Below, piece by piece: positions 1 through 9,626 of a stretch of 64,000 nucleotides of DNA. A model generated the notes under the pieces. The model worked only from the letters and a program-made list of their open reading frames with translations. It searched no databases and had not been told where the DNA came from. This DNA is from Hyphomicrobiales bacterium (GTDB lineage Bacteria > Pseudomonadota > Alphaproteobacteria > Rhizobiales > Rhizobiaceae): contig UCJD01000020.1 in assembly GCA_900472605.1 (NCBI GenBank), positions 1 to 64,000 of the forward strand, read 5' to 3'. The translations under genes were made by a program, and so were the position numbers. Every line of letters begins with the position of its first letter. The stretch's first letter is position 1.

Positions 1-3000
1 CCGAGCGTGCCCGCCGTCGACCCGAAGCTCACCGCGCTGACCGTCTTGGTGTCGCCGCTATCAGGATCGGTGTCGTTGGTCAGCACGTTGCCGGTGGCAG
101 CAACGCCACCGGAGCCATTGGCCACGCCGCCCTTCTCCGTCGCGTCGCCGAGATCGGCAACCGCCGTCGGAGCCGTGTTCGCCGGCGCCGAGCCAGAATT
201 GAACATCACATCGACCCAGTAGTTCTCGGCCTGGAACGTGGCGGTTGGGAACAGGGTACCTGTGCCGTAGCGGTAGACGCCGTTGTTGCTCGCAGGCGCT
301 GTAAGCGGTCCGCTGGTCACATCGGATGTGAAGTAATTGGTTGTCGACGAATAGCGGCCGGTATCGGTGTGGTACGAGGCCGTATAAATCTGACCCGGTG
401 TGATGGTGATCGGGTTTGTGAAATAAGCCGTCTGCCAACCCGTCGCGGTCTCGTTCGTAAACGTCAGCGTGCCAAGTTGCACGCCGGTGCTCGACCATAG
501 TGTACCAGTGTGCGTGCTGGTATCCTGGCTACCCTTATAAAAACGAATGCCGCTGATCGTGCCCGTGACTGAGGTCTGGAAACGAACGCCGAGCTCAACG
601 GATGCCTGATCATCTGTATTGACAATGGTCGGCGTCGCCCCGAGGAACAGCGAGGTAAAATTCGGCGCCGTTACCGTAATCGTTTTCCCCGCTGAAGGGC
701 TTTCGAGGTTGATGCTGTCATCGACAGCACGGGAAAGGATATTATATGTGCCGACCGCTTGAGGCGCCCATGTATACGTCCAGTTCTCGTCACCGGTTGC
801 CGGATGCCAGCTGGCTCCATTATCCGTCGAGACCTCGACGCCGGCGATGACGCCACCACCTGCATCGACGGCCGTCCCGGTAATCGTAACGGTGGAACCA
901 ACGGTAGTGGTCGATGGCACCGATATCAAGGAAGTCGGCGCTGTGTGGTCGGTCGAACCGGTTGCCGCGATCAGCCCGGCCTGTAGCGTCCCCGGCAGGA
1001 CACCCATGTCGGCCAGCAGGTTGACCATTGCCTGCTGCACGCGGGAATCGGTCGGTGTCGCCTGATTGTCGTGGTTGTCGCTCAGCCCCCATGTCCAGTA
1101 GACGGTGCCGGCCCCGAAGACCAGAGCACCGCTGGGCGCCCGATAGAGCGTCAGGTTATGGGTCGAAACGGCGTTGCCGGTGGTGTTCCCGTAGTCGAAC
1201 AAATAGGTGCTGACCGGAACAGTCGTCGACGACAGCTTCACGAGGCCGGCCGGATCGAAGCCGTTATCGACCGCTTCGTCCCATTCGTAACCGAGATAGT
1301 TCTTGGTCAGCGATGCCGTCTGGCCGGGCTGGAGATTGGCGATGCTCGTATTGCGCCAGAAGCGCAGATTCGCATCGTCGTAGGTGACCGTGATCGCCTG
1401 AAGATTATCGCCGACGTCATCGACCTTGAATAACTGTCCGGTCAGCGAATTCTCCGGGTTACCGCCACCGACGGCCGGTGGGCTCAGGCGCGGATCTCGG
1501 AAGGTGCCCGTCCACTCATTGGAGGGATCGATACTGGCGCCGGGCGACCATGTCTCCTTGTAGGAGATCAGCGTGCGGTAAGCGGTGCCGTCGGCGCTAT
1601 ACGCATTGCCCCAGCGGGTGCGCCAATAGACCTCGTTGCCGCTCCAGAACATGAGGTTGACGCCCGCATCGCGCGCGGCTTCGACGTTGGTTCGCTGTTG
1701 GCCGGACCAATATTCGTCGTGACCCGCGTCGATATAGGTCTTGTGATTGAGCAGCAGGCTGCCATAGCGATCGGCATCGACGCCCGAAATATAGGACACA
1801 TCGTAGCCGTTCTGCTCCAGCCAGTAGATGCCGGCATATTCGGCGCCGAACAGATAGTCCTGAGGGCCGGCGTAGGTGCCGACGTTCCCGCGTGTCGCGA
1901 TCGGACGGTTGTAGCTGACGGCGTAGGCACGACCCGCGCCCTGCCCCGTCGCCGGGCCGTTGCCGCCGTAGAAATTTGCACCTCCCCAGCCGTTGTAGGC
2001 TTGCCAGGTCTGGTCCGCGGTCTGGAACACGACATCGCTGTGGCTGTCGTCGTCGCGGACGATAAAGGGGATGTGGTTCTCGCCGAACGTTCCATCCTGG
2101 CGCACGAGCTTGGCGATGTAGACGCCCGAGACCGCATCGTCAGGCACGGTCCAAGAGGCGGAAACGGACCAGTTTCCAGCATCCACTGTGCCTGTAGCCG
2201 CATTTCGCAATGGATCGGGCTGCGATTGCACGCCCGTGTGCTGGATCGTGTCGACCTTGCGCGCGCCCAGTCCGCCATAATAGCCGAGGCGGTAGATATC
2301 GATGCGATAGTTGCTGGAATCCGTGTTGATCTTGAAGTTGATCGTCTTGCCGTTATCGACGCTGATGTCGGTCGCGAAGCCCTCGATGTTCGAGCTCCCG
2401 GCACCATCGATGCCCCATTCGCTTTCCGGGTTACCCTGCTTCTGGTTCTCAAGCACGATCGCGTTGGTGGCGGTCGCCGCGGCTGTGGCTGCGAACGTCG
2501 CGGTCGCTGCAAAACTTTGAGTGGCGGCTCGCTGTGTAACCTGCGCCGTGGTAACCGATCCGGTCAGGACACCGGTGCCCTTGGTCCCACCATTCCCGCC
2601 CGCTCCGCCGCCGGGCAGAACTCCGTTCTGGGCCGTCGCGCTGTTCCAGGTCCACGTCGTGGCAAATGACAGGTTGCGGCCGAGAAGCGGGTCGCTGACC
2701 GAGGCTCCCATGACCGCCTTGCCTGTCGAGACATGGTCCGGGCCCTCGACCAGACGTGTGCCGGGCAACTGGCCATCGGGCTGGAGGATGCCGCTATCCT
2801 TGCCCAGATCAAGAATCCGCGTCGGCGAGGTGTAATAGCCGCATCCGCAGACGCTGAAGGGCATGCCGAACGCCAGGAACTGCGGGCCGGTGACATGTGC
2901 GGTCGTCTGGCCCGATGGGGCGGCGTCCAGGATGACGACGTGACCGGAGTCGCCGCTGCCACCTGAGGCAGTGCCGGAACCGCGCCCACCGGACGCTCCG

Positions 3001-3476
3001 CCTTGCCGCAGAAACGGCGCCAGCGGATCAGTGCTCATCGAACCGCCCGCAAAGTGCGCGCCGCGTAGAGATGATGCAAGGCCGGACGCTGGTGTGCCCG
3101 CAAAGCTAGGCGCGCCTACTGCCCGGGAAGAGGTCGCGCGGCTTGTATGGCTGACAGCCCTTGCAACACCGAGCGGATCCCGGTCGCGCAGTTGCAAGCG
3201 CTCGTCGAACTGACCTTCAACGTCGCCGGCAACATTATCACTCTCCTCCGGAGCGCGATCACTCAGCGCTGCTCCGCCGTCGGTCTTGTCGGCGTGAAGA
3301 TCATGCTTGTCTTTCTCCATAACCTGCACAGGTGCGGAGGCCAGTTCGGTCCTGTCCTCGGGCTTGGGAGCAGCCACGCGCGACTTTACCGTTCCCCCGG
3401 CCGTCAGCCACCAACGAGGATCGAACAGATCCGTCAACATCGAACGGGAAACCCACCGGTGCGCGCTGCGATACAT
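1..3476 (-). CDS. Giant secreted repeat protein, N-terminal part: dimethylformamidase-like domain, Ig-like, DUF4082, cadherin-like repeat (truncated by window edge)
   Basis: The frame is open from an ATG at 3476 to the first base, so at least 1158 residues lie in the window and the C-terminus is missing. The start has a good SD (GAGAGAGG) and an in-frame TAA just upstream. There is no Sec signal; the N-terminus (about 1-180) is polar and low-complexity. Residues about 335-810 match the N,N-dimethylformamidase beta-subunit-like family: GHDEYWS followed by a FWSGNEVYWRTRW stretch. Residues about 840-930 look Ig-like. About 935-1090 is DUF4082 (GIRFYKG, LWSSTG, GWQTAYF). From about 1100 a cadherin-like/VCBS repeat begins (NVLTNDTDPDSGDTKTVSAV). 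This architecture is usual for type I-secreted, calcium-binding surface proteins of rhizobia. Type I export and an enzymatic or adhesive role are inference, since the C-terminal secretion signal is outside the window. Confidence 0.85.
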   Translation of the reverse strand, partial: MYRSAHRWVSRSMLTDLFDPRWWLTAGGTVKSRVAAPKPEDRTELASAPVQVMEKDKHDLHADKTDGGAALSDRAPEESDNVAGDVEGQFDERLQLRDRDPLGVARAVSHTSRATSSRAVGAPSFAGTPASGLASSLRGAHFAGGSMSTDPLAPFLRQGGASGGRGSGTASGGSGDSGHVVILDAAPSGQTTAHVTGPQFLAFGMPFSVCGCGYYTSPTRILDLGKDSGILQPDGQLPGTRLVEGPDHVSTGKAVMGASVSDPLLGRNLSFATTWTWNSATAQNGVLPGGGAGGNGGTKGTGVLTGSVTTAQVTQRAATQSFAATATFAATAAATATNAIVLENQKQGNPESEWGIDGAGSSNIEGFATDISVDNGKTINFKINTDSSNYRIDIYRLGYYGGLGARKVDTIQHTGVQSQPDPLRNAATGTVDAGNWSVSASWTVPDDAVSGVYIAKLVRQDGTFGENHIPFIVRDDDSHSDVVFQTADQTWQAYNGWGGANFYGGNGPATGQGAGRAYAVSYNRPIATRGNVGTYAGPQDYLFGAEYAGIYWLEQNGYDVSYISGVDADRYGSLLLNHKTYIDAGHDEYWSGQQRTNVEAARDAGVNLMFWSGNEVYWRTRWGNAYSADGTAYRTLISYKETWSPGASIDPSNEWTGTFRDPRLSPPAVGGGNPENSLTGQLFKVDDVGDNLQAITVTYDDANLRFWRNTSIANLQPGQTASLTKNYLGYEWDEAVDNGFDPAGLVKLSSTTVPVSTYLFDYGNTTGNAVSTHNLTLYRAPSGALVFGAGTVYWTWGLSDNHDNQATPTDSRVQQAMVNLLADMGVLPGTLQAGLIAATGSTDHTAPTSLISVPSTTTVGSTVTITGTAVDAGGGVIAGVEVSTDNGASWHPATGDENWTYTWAPQAVGTYNILSRAVDDSINLESPSAGKTITVTAPNFTSLFLGATPTIVNTDDQASVELGVRFQTSVTGTISGIRFYKGSQDTSTHTGTLWSSTGVQLGTLTFTNETATGWQTAYFTNPITITPGQIYTASYHTDTGRYSSTTNYFTSDVTSGPLTAPASNNGVYRYGTGTLFPTATFQAENYWVDVMFNSGSAPANTAPTAVADLGDATEKGGVANGSGGVAATGNVLTNDTDPDSGDTKTVSAVSFGSTAGTL

Positions 3477-3882
3477 GGATGCCTCTCTCGATTATTTAGA
3501 TGGATTATCTCCGTGAAGGTCATCGCCCTCAGTCCCGCGACAACTATATTCGAAAATTGCGATAATAGACGTTACCTACTTCGATCGAGCACGAAACTAT
3601 CCTTTTAGCTGGTAGGTCTTTGCGAAACTATATTTGACTTCCTTTAGAGAACTGAATCTCCGCCAATCGACAACACGGCCAAGAGCGCCCCACCGCCCTC
3701 CTGAATCATTTTGCAACACATTGAAAGATTGCGTCTTTCAGATGCAGGTATCGCTCGCGCCGTTCGTGGTCGGATCGACACCAATCCATGAGCCGAGAAT
3801 ATAAACCCATTCGGATTTGATCCTCTAATCAAGTGCACGCCGATCCCCATGTATAGGGCATCAGCAGTCGAGAGGATCCCAG
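3477..3882. other. Intergenic region between divergent genes
   Basis: This 406-bp stretch separates the left-edge giant gene (-) from the CMD-cupin gene (+). Its middle (about 3530-3660) is clearly more AT-rich than the flanking genes, as expected for promoters on both strands. I see no convincing gene, terminator or operator. A 94-codon minus-strand frame here has no family resemblance. Confidence 0.5.
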
Positions 3883-5070
3883 ATGAAGAACATCGCCGCC
3901 AGCATTGCAATGACAGCTTTGGCAACAACAGGAGCCGAGGCGCAAGAGCGCAAACGGGTCGCGCCGCCGGCAGTTTACGATGTCGCGCCGGGCCTGGGAC
4001 ACTTCACGGATGACGTCCTTTTCGGCGAAGTCTGGGAGCGGACCGAGCTCGCGCCGCGCGATCGCAGTATCGTCACGCTCTCCGCAATCGTCTCGACCGG
4101 AAAGACGGCACAGATTGCCGGACATATGGGTCGGGCGCTGGACAACGGCCTCACCCCAGCGGAAATCGGCGAACTGATCTCGCATCTTGCCTTCTATTCC
4201 GGATGGCCGAACGCGATCTCGGCCGTTGTGGAGACCAAGAAGGTGTTCGACCAACGAGGCGTTGCACCTCTGACGGATAGCGACGCCGCAAGGATTGAAC
4301 TCGAGGCTTCCGCGGAAGCCGCGCGCACTGCGAGCGTTAATGCCGGCGTCGCGCCGACCGCGCCGGCGCTCGCGGATATCACCAACCGCGTCTTGTTCGG
4401 AGATCTCTGGCAACGACCGGACCTCAGCGCGCGCGACCGCAGCCTTGTGACGATGGCAGCGCTCATTGCCATCGGGCAGCCTGAACAGCTCCCGTTTCAC
4501 ACCAACCGCGCGATGGATAACGGCTTGACCAAAGGCGAAGCGTCGGAAGTGGTCACGCACGTGGCCTTCTACGCCGGCTGGCCGCGAGCGATGTCGGCCG
4601 TGCCGGTTCTCAAGCGTGTTTTCGACGTACGCGAGGCCAGTTCGCAGCCTGCGTCCGCTGCCATCAGGATCACACCGTCTGGCCTCGGACGGGCGCGTGC
4701 GCCGGAGGAATATTTCACCGGCGCTGTTGAAACCTCCGGTTTTTACAAAGGGGACGCGCCTGCGGCCATCAGCGGTGCAACCGTGTCCTTTCCGGCAGGA
4801 GCGCGCACGGCATGGCACACGCATCCGCTGGGCCAGACGCTTTTCATCATCTCCGGTATCGGACGGGTGCAAAAGGAAGGCGCGCCGGTCCAGGTGGTCC
4901 GGCCAGGCGACGTCGTGTGGATCCCGCCTCTGGTCAAGCACTGGCATGGCGCGTCGGCAGATGAGGGGATGAGCCACTTCGCGGTCGCGGAAGCTCTCAA
5001 CGGCAGCGTTGTAACGTGGATGGAGAAGGTTTCCGATGACGATTATGACCTGGAAAGCGTCGGCGAGTGA
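3883..5070 (+). CDS. Exported carboxymuconolactone-decarboxylase-like protein: two CMD domains plus C-terminal cupin
   Basis: 395 residues. The start is supported by GAGAGGA six bases upstream. Residues 1-20 form a short signal peptide (ATTGAEAQ cleavage region). Two homologous CMD domains follow, about 35-125 and 155-240. Each carries the gamma-CMD-type pattern (GHMGRALDNGLTPAEIGEL, HLAFYSGWPNAISAV; TNRAMDNGLTKGEASEV, HVAFYAGWPRAMSAV). Neither has the CxxC of AhpD-type peroxidases. A cupin fold fills about 275-380, with HTHPLGQTLFIISG and PGDVVWIPPLVKHWHG giving metal-type histidines. Similar CMD-cupin fusions are known in proteobacteria, but their substrate is not settled. Periplasmic location follows from the signal peptide. 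It lies 140 bp upstream of an MFS exporter on the same strand. Confidence 0.82.
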   Translation: MKNIAASIAMTALATTGAEAQERKRVAPPAVYDVAPGLGHFTDDVLFGEVWERTELAPRDRSIVTLSAIVSTGKTAQIAGHMGRALDNGLTPAEIGELISHLAFYSGWPNAISAVVETKKVFDQRGVAPLTDSDAARIELEASAEAARTASVNAGVAPTAPALADITNRVLFGDLWQRPDLSARDRSLVTMAALIAIGQPEQLPFHTNRAMDNGLTKGEASEVVTHVAFYAGWPRAMSAVPVLKRVFDVREASSQPASAAIRITPSGLGRARAPEEYFTGAVETSGFYKGDAPAAISGATVSFPAGARTAWHTHPLGQTLFIISGIGRVQKEGAPVQVVRPGDVVWIPPLVKHWHGASADEGMSHFAVAEALNGSVVTWMEKVSDDDYDLESVGE

Positions 5071-5209
5071 TGCCATGAGAAGCGGACGTCGTTGTTGATC
5101 CGGTTAAAGCAATCGTCGCCAGAATCCCGCCGACCATGGCTGGGGCTAAGGGACCAATGAGTTGAGCCTTTTCGTAAGCCTCTCCCCAGCTTTCTCTTCA
5201 GGAAATGAC

Positions 5210-6421
5210 ATGTCGACAACCAAACTTCCATCAGCGTCGAATCGAATTTCGGGCGGGATGACCTGGCTGTTTGCGATCGTCGGCGGTGCGGCGGTTGGCA
5301 ACCTATATTGGGCGCAGCCTCTGCTTGCCACGATCGCGAAATCCCTCGGCGTTCCAATCGGCTCGGCCGGTGCGATGGTGACCATGACGCAGATCGGATA
5401 TGCGCTCGGCATTGTCCTGATCGTGCCGCTCGGCGACGTGGTGATCCGGCGCAGGCTGATCCCGCTCGTCATGTTTTTCTCGGCGCTGGCACTGCTGGCA
5501 ACTGGGTTGGCGCCCTCGTACACAATGCTTCTGGCCTCTCTCACCACCGTCGGCCTGACAACCGTGGCCGGTCAATTGCTCATTCCGCTCGCAAGCGACC
5601 TCGCCATCCCCGCGGAACGCGGGCGAACGGTCGGAACCATCGTCGGTGGCATCCTGATCGGCATACTGTTGTCACGCACTATCAGCGGCGTCATCGCGGA
5701 TGCTTTCGGCTGGCGCGCCGTCTATTTTCTCGCAGCAGCGACAACCGCGTCTTTCTCGGTTCTTCTCACGCGCGTCCTGCCTGCTGAAAATGAAAGGCCC
5801 CGCATCGCCTATGGGCAGCTGCTTGCGTCAGTGCCCGCTGTGGTTCGCAAACACAGATCCGTCCAGGTGACGTTGGCCATCGGCTCCCTTGGCTTTTGCA
5901 CCTTCACCATGTTCTGGACGGGACTGACATTTCTCCTGAGCGCGCCGCCATTTTCATACTCGCTCAGTCAGATCGGCCTCATGGGCCTGGTCGGACTGGC
6001 TGGTTCGCTTGCCGCGCGACGCGTCGGCTGGCTGCACGACAATGGCTATTCCGCAGCCGGGACGGGTGCAGCACTTGTCCTGGCTTTCGTGTCGCTCGGG
6101 ATCGGCGCCGCCGGGTCTGCGAGCATTGTACCCGTCGCCGTCGCCGTGCTCCTTTTCGACGTGGCGATCCAGGGCAACAACGTTCTCAATCAGACCCGTC
6201 TCTTCTCGGTGGAGCCGGAAGCCCGCAGCCGTCTCAACACCGCTTTCGTTTCGTGCAATTTCCTTGGCGGCGCGGCTGGATCGTTGCTCTCGGGCTTTCT
6301 GTGGGAGTCTGGCGGTTGGACGGCCGTCATGTCCGGCGCGATGGCCTTGATCGGCTTGGCCTTGCTCCTATGGGCCTCGCAGCGCCGACACATCCAGGTC
6401 TCGCATGGACGTGACGCATAG
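5210..6421 (+). CDS. MFS transporter (drug/sugar-exporter type)
   Basis: 403 residues from the ATG at 5210, which has AGGAAA upstream; a TTG at 5162 is in frame but has no SD. There are about 12 hydrophobic segments. The loop between TM2 and TM3 has the MFS motif A form (PLGDVVIRRRLI). GNLYWAQPLLATIAKSLGVP near TM1 and NNVLNQTRLF in the second half are typical of a YgaY-like subgroup of proton-driven exporters. Substrate unknown. The 3' end is convergent with the RND operon, with a GC-rich hairpin between. Confidence 0.85.
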   Translation: MSTTKLPSASNRISGGMTWLFAIVGGAAVGNLYWAQPLLATIAKSLGVPIGSAGAMVTMTQIGYALGIVLIVPLGDVVIRRRLIPLVMFFSALALLATGLAPSYTMLLASLTTVGLTTVAGQLLIPLASDLAIPAERGRTVGTIVGGILIGILLSRTISGVIADAFGWRAVYFLAAATTASFSVLLTRVLPAENERPRIAYGQLLASVPAVVRKHRSVQVTLAIGSLGFCTFTMFWTGLTFLLSAPPFSYSLSQIGLMGLVGLAGSLAARRVGWLHDNGYSAAGTGAALVLAFVSLGIGAAGSASIVPVAVAVLLFDVAIQGNNVLNQTRLFSVEPEARSRLNTAFVSCNFLGGAAGSLLSGFLWESGGWTAVMSGAMALIGLALLLWASQRRHIQVSHGRDA

Positions 6422-6449
6422 TTGTAAGCCCGTGGCAGCTGAAAGGTCT

Positions 6450-6476
6450 GTGCGCGCGGCACGAAGTCGCGCGCAC
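6450..6476. terminator. GC-rich hairpin between convergent genes
   Basis: GTGCGCGCG at 6450-6458 pairs perfectly with CGCGCGCAC at 6468-6476 around a 9-base loop. It sits 29 bases past the MFS stop and 16 bases past the RND permease stop. There is no T-run on either strand, so it may be a weak terminator or 3'-end stabiliser serving both directions. Confidence 0.5.
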
Positions 6477-6491
6477 TCTACGCGTTGAGGA

Positions 6492-9400
6492 TCAGCCGCG
6501 CGTCTCTTCGACATCCTCCTCTTCGACAGGCCTTTTCGTCCGCATAACCTTCAGGACGAAGACAAAGAATGCGGGCACGAAGAAGATCGCGAGGATGGTC
6601 GCCGAGATCATGCCGCCGAGGACGCCCGTTCCGATGGCGTTCTGGCTGGCGGCACTTGGTCCGGTTGCGATTGCCAACGGGACGACGCCGAGCGTGAATG
6701 CAAGCGACGTCATCACGATCGGCCGAAAGCGCAGCTTTGCGGCGCCAACCGCCGAATCCAGCAGCGACCGGCCTTCGGCGTAGTAGTCCTTGGCGAATTC
6801 CACGATCAGAATGGCGTTCTTCGCTGACAGGCCGATGATCGCAATCAATCCGACCTTGAAATAGAGGTCGTTCGGCATGTCGCGCATCATCACGGCCAGC
6901 ACCGAGCCGATAACGCCGAGGGGCACGACCAATATGACCGAGATCGGAATGGACCAGCTCTCATAGAGCCCTGCGAGAAGCAGGAACACGAACAGGATAC
7001 TCAAGCCGAAAAGAAACGGAGCCTGGCTGCCTGACGTGATTTCCTCCAGCGACTGGCCCGACCATTCAAAGCCGAAGCCTTCAGGCAATTCCGACGCCAG
7101 ATGCTCCATTTCCGCGATGGCCGCACCGGTCGACTGACCGGGCGCCGGCGCACCGGAAATACGCACGGTCGGGTAACCGTTATATCCGACGATCTGCGGC
7201 GGCCCTTTTTGCCACTGTGCGATCGCGAAGGACGAAAGTGGCACCATCCCGCCGCTCGCATTGCGGACGTTGATCTTCAGCACATCCTCGATCTGCAGCC
7301 GGCTGCGATCCTGAGCCTGCACGATGACACGCTGCATGCGCCCCCTGTTCGGGTAGTCGTTGATGTAGGATGATCCCAGATTGGCGGTGATCGCATTGTT
7401 GATGTCTGCGAACGTCACGCCAAACGTGTTGGCCTTCTCACGGTCGATGACGAAGAGAACCTGTGCGGCATCGGGCAGGCCTTCCATGCGGACGCCGGTC
7501 ACGACCTGGCTTTGCGCGGCCTTCGCCATCAGTTCGGCCGTCGCCTGCGCAAGCGCTGCCTGTCCGAGGCCCGCACGATCCTGAAGGCGGAAGGAGAAGC
7601 CGCCGGTTGTGCCGAAGCCCTCGATTGGCGGCGGCGACAGCGCAAATGATGTCGCGTCCTTCAGTGCGAAGAGCTGCATGTTGGCGCGGTTGGCGATGTC
7701 CTGCACCGAGTTGCCCTCTCCACGCTCGGACCAGTCCTTGAGCGTGACGAACGCGAGACCCGCATTGGCGCCATTGCCCGAGAAGCTGAAGCCTTGAATG
7801 GCCACGATGTTGGCAACGGCCGGCTCTGCCTTGAAGATCGTTTCGATCTTCCTGATAGACTCGATCGTGCGGTTTGCACTGGCCTCTGGAGGACCCTGAA
7901 TATCGACGATAAGGAACCCCTGGTCCTCGTCCGGCACGAAGGATGTCGGCAGGTTGATGAACAGGTAACCCAGTCCGACGGCCAGCGCGAGATAGACAAT
8001 CATCATACGGCCGGCGCGGCGCGCCATTCCCGTTACCGATGCTGCGTATCCGTTGGTCAGCTGCTCGAACTTGCGGTTGAACCAACCTCCCGGTCCGCCC
8101 TTCTGATGGTGGCCACCCTTGATCGGCTTCAGGAAGGTCGCGCAAAGAGCCGGTGTCAGCGACAATGCCAGGAAGGCCGAGAACAGGATCGAGACGACCA
8201 TCGTCAACGAGAACTGCCGGTAAATGATACCTGTCGACCCTGGGAAGAAGGCCATCGGAATGAAGACCGACGAGAGAACAAGCGTGATCCCGAGAATGGC
8301 GCCGGTGATCTGCTTCATCGCCTTGCGCGTTGCCGCCTTGGGCGACAGCCCTTCCTCGGCCATGATGCGTTCAACGTTTTCAACGACGACGATTGCGTCG
8401 TCGACGAGAATGCCGATCGCAAGAACCATCGCAAACATTGTCAGGACATTGATCGAAAATCCCGTCGCATACATGACGGCACACGTGCCGAGCAGCGCCA
8501 CCGGCACCACCAACGTTGGAATAATGGTGTAGCGGAAGTTCTGCAGGAACACGAACATCACGATAAAGACCAGGACGATCGCTTCGAGCAGGGTGTGGAT
8601 CACCTTCTCGATCGAAGCGGAGACGAACGGACTGGTATCGTAGGGAACACTGTACTCGACGCCCTTCGGGAAGAAGCGGCTCAGCGTGTCCATCTTGGCC
8701 TTGATTGCCGCGGAAACCGCAACAGCATTGCCGGTCGAAGACAACTGGATGCCGAGCGCCGCCGACGGCTGACCATTGAGCCGGCTGGTGAAATTGTAGG
8801 ATTCCGCGCCCTGCTCGATACGGGCCACATCCTTCAGCCGCACCGTGGAGCCATCCGGATTCGCACGCAGGATGATTTCGCCGAACTGTTCCGGCGTACC
8901 CAGCTGGCCCTGAACGAGAACGGTAGCGGTCAGATCCTGGGTAATGGGGTTCGGGCTTGCTCCGATCTGGCCCGCCGCCACCTGTGCATTCTGCGCTGTG
9001 ATCGCCGCGTTGATATCGTCCGTGTTGATGTTGAGGCCGACCATCTTGTCGGGATCGATCCACACGCGGAGCGCACGTTGCGCCGCGAAGAGCTGCGCGC
9101 GCCCGACACCGTCGATCCGTCGGATCTCGCCGATGACGCTACGATTGATATAATCGCCGAGTTCGACCTCGTCCCGGCTGCCGTCGGTGGACGTCATCGA
9201 GACGATCATCAAGAAGCCGGAACTTGCCTCTTCCACGGTAACGCCCTGCGTACGCACGGTGGCGGGCAGTCTCGCCTCGACACGACGGATCGCGTTCTGC
9301 ACATCGACCGATGCCTGATCGATATCGGTTCCGGCCCTGAAAGTGGCGTTGATGCTGACCGACCCTGAATTGTCCGAGGTCGATTCAAAATACATCAGGC

Positions 9401-9620
9401 CGGCAACGCCGTTCAGCTCATCCTCGATCTGCCGCGTCACGCCCTGATAGATTTCTTGCGGCGATGCCCCTGGATAGGCCGTGGAGATCGTCAGCTGCGG
9501 CGGCGCGACCTTGGGATACTGCGCGATCGGCAGAAACGGGATCGCGATGATCCCAGCGATGGAAATGAACAACGCGAAGACCCAGGCCAAAATCGGCCTG
9601 CGAATGAAAAGCTGTGCCAT
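6492..9620 (-). CDS. RND efflux pump inner-membrane permease (HAE1/AcrB family)
   Basis: 1042 residues, full length for AcrB/MexB-type pumps. It exports hydrophobic or amphiphilic compounds using the proton gradient, as a trimer in a tripartite complex. The proton-relay acidic pair falls at D407-D408 (AIGILVDDAIVVVENVERI), exactly the AcrB numbering, and the TM10 lysine is in SAKNAILIVEFAKDYY. The N-terminus (FIRRPILAWVFALFIS) and the PIAQYPKVAPPQ segment are canonical. It starts 7 bp after the adaptor gene, so the two are co-translated. No outer-membrane channel gene is nearby; a TolC-like partner encoded elsewhere is presumed. Substrates cannot be read from the sequence. Confidence 0.95.
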   Translation of the reverse strand: MAQLFIRRPILAWVFALFISIAGIIAIPFLPIAQYPKVAPPQLTISTAYPGASPQEIYQGVTRQIEDELNGVAGLMYFESTSDNSGSVSINATFRAGTDIDQASVDVQNAIRRVEARLPATVRTQGVTVEEASSGFLMIVSMTSTDGSRDEVELGDYINRSVIGEIRRIDGVGRAQLFAAQRALRVWIDPDKMVGLNINTDDINAAITAQNAQVAAGQIGASPNPITQDLTATVLVQGQLGTPEQFGEIILRANPDGSTVRLKDVARIEQGAESYNFTSRLNGQPSAALGIQLSSTGNAVAVSAAIKAKMDTLSRFFPKGVEYSVPYDTSPFVSASIEKVIHTLLEAIVLVFIVMFVFLQNFRYTIIPTLVVPVALLGTCAVMYATGFSINVLTMFAMVLAIGILVDDAIVVVENVERIMAEEGLSPKAATRKAMKQITGAILGITLVLSSVFIPMAFFPGSTGIIYRQFSLTMVVSILFSAFLALSLTPALCATFLKPIKGGHHQKGGPGGWFNRKFEQLTNGYAASVTGMARRAGRMMIVYLALAVGLGYLFINLPTSFVPDEDQGFLIVDIQGPPEASANRTIESIRKIETIFKAEPAVANIVAIQGFSFSGNGANAGLAFVTLKDWSERGEGNSVQDIANRANMQLFALKDATSFALSPPPIEGFGTTGGFSFRLQDRAGLGQAALAQATAELMAKAAQSQVVTGVRMEGLPDAAQVLFVIDREKANTFGVTFADINNAITANLGSSYINDYPNRGRMQRVIVQAQDRSRLQIEDVLKINVRNASGGMVPLSSFAIAQWQKGPPQIVGYNGYPTVRISGAPAPGQSTGAAIAEMEHLASELPEGFGFEWSGQSLEEITSGSQAPFLFGLSILFVFLLLAGLYESWSIPISVILVVPLGVIGSVLAVMMRDMPNDLYFKVGLIAIIGLSAKNAILIVEFAKDYYAEGRSLLDSAVGAAKLRFRPIVMTSLAFTLGVVPLAIATGPSAASQNAIGTGVLGGMISATILAIFFVPAFFVFVLKVMRTKRPVEEEDVEETRG

Positions 9621-9626
9621 GATTGA

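Noticed and set aside
1568-2669. Frames on both strands within 1.5-2.7 kb
   Set aside because: They overlap the giant minus-strand gene, whose reading frame has consistent domains throughout; shadows of biased composition.
3644-3928. 94-codon minus-strand frame in the gap before the CMD-cupin gene
   Set aside because: It overlaps the start of the CMD-cupin gene, has no SD, and shows no recognisable domain.
3829-5076. Long minus-strand reading frame (415 codons) opposite the CMD-cupin gene
   Set aside because: It is the antisense shadow of a gene with signal peptide, SD and recognisable domains; its own product is Arg/His-rich without family features.
7794-9368. 524-codon plus-strand frame inside the RND permease gene
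   Set aside because: Antisense shadow of an AcrB-type gene that has correct catalytic numbering; product is low-complexity and Arg/Asp/His-rich.
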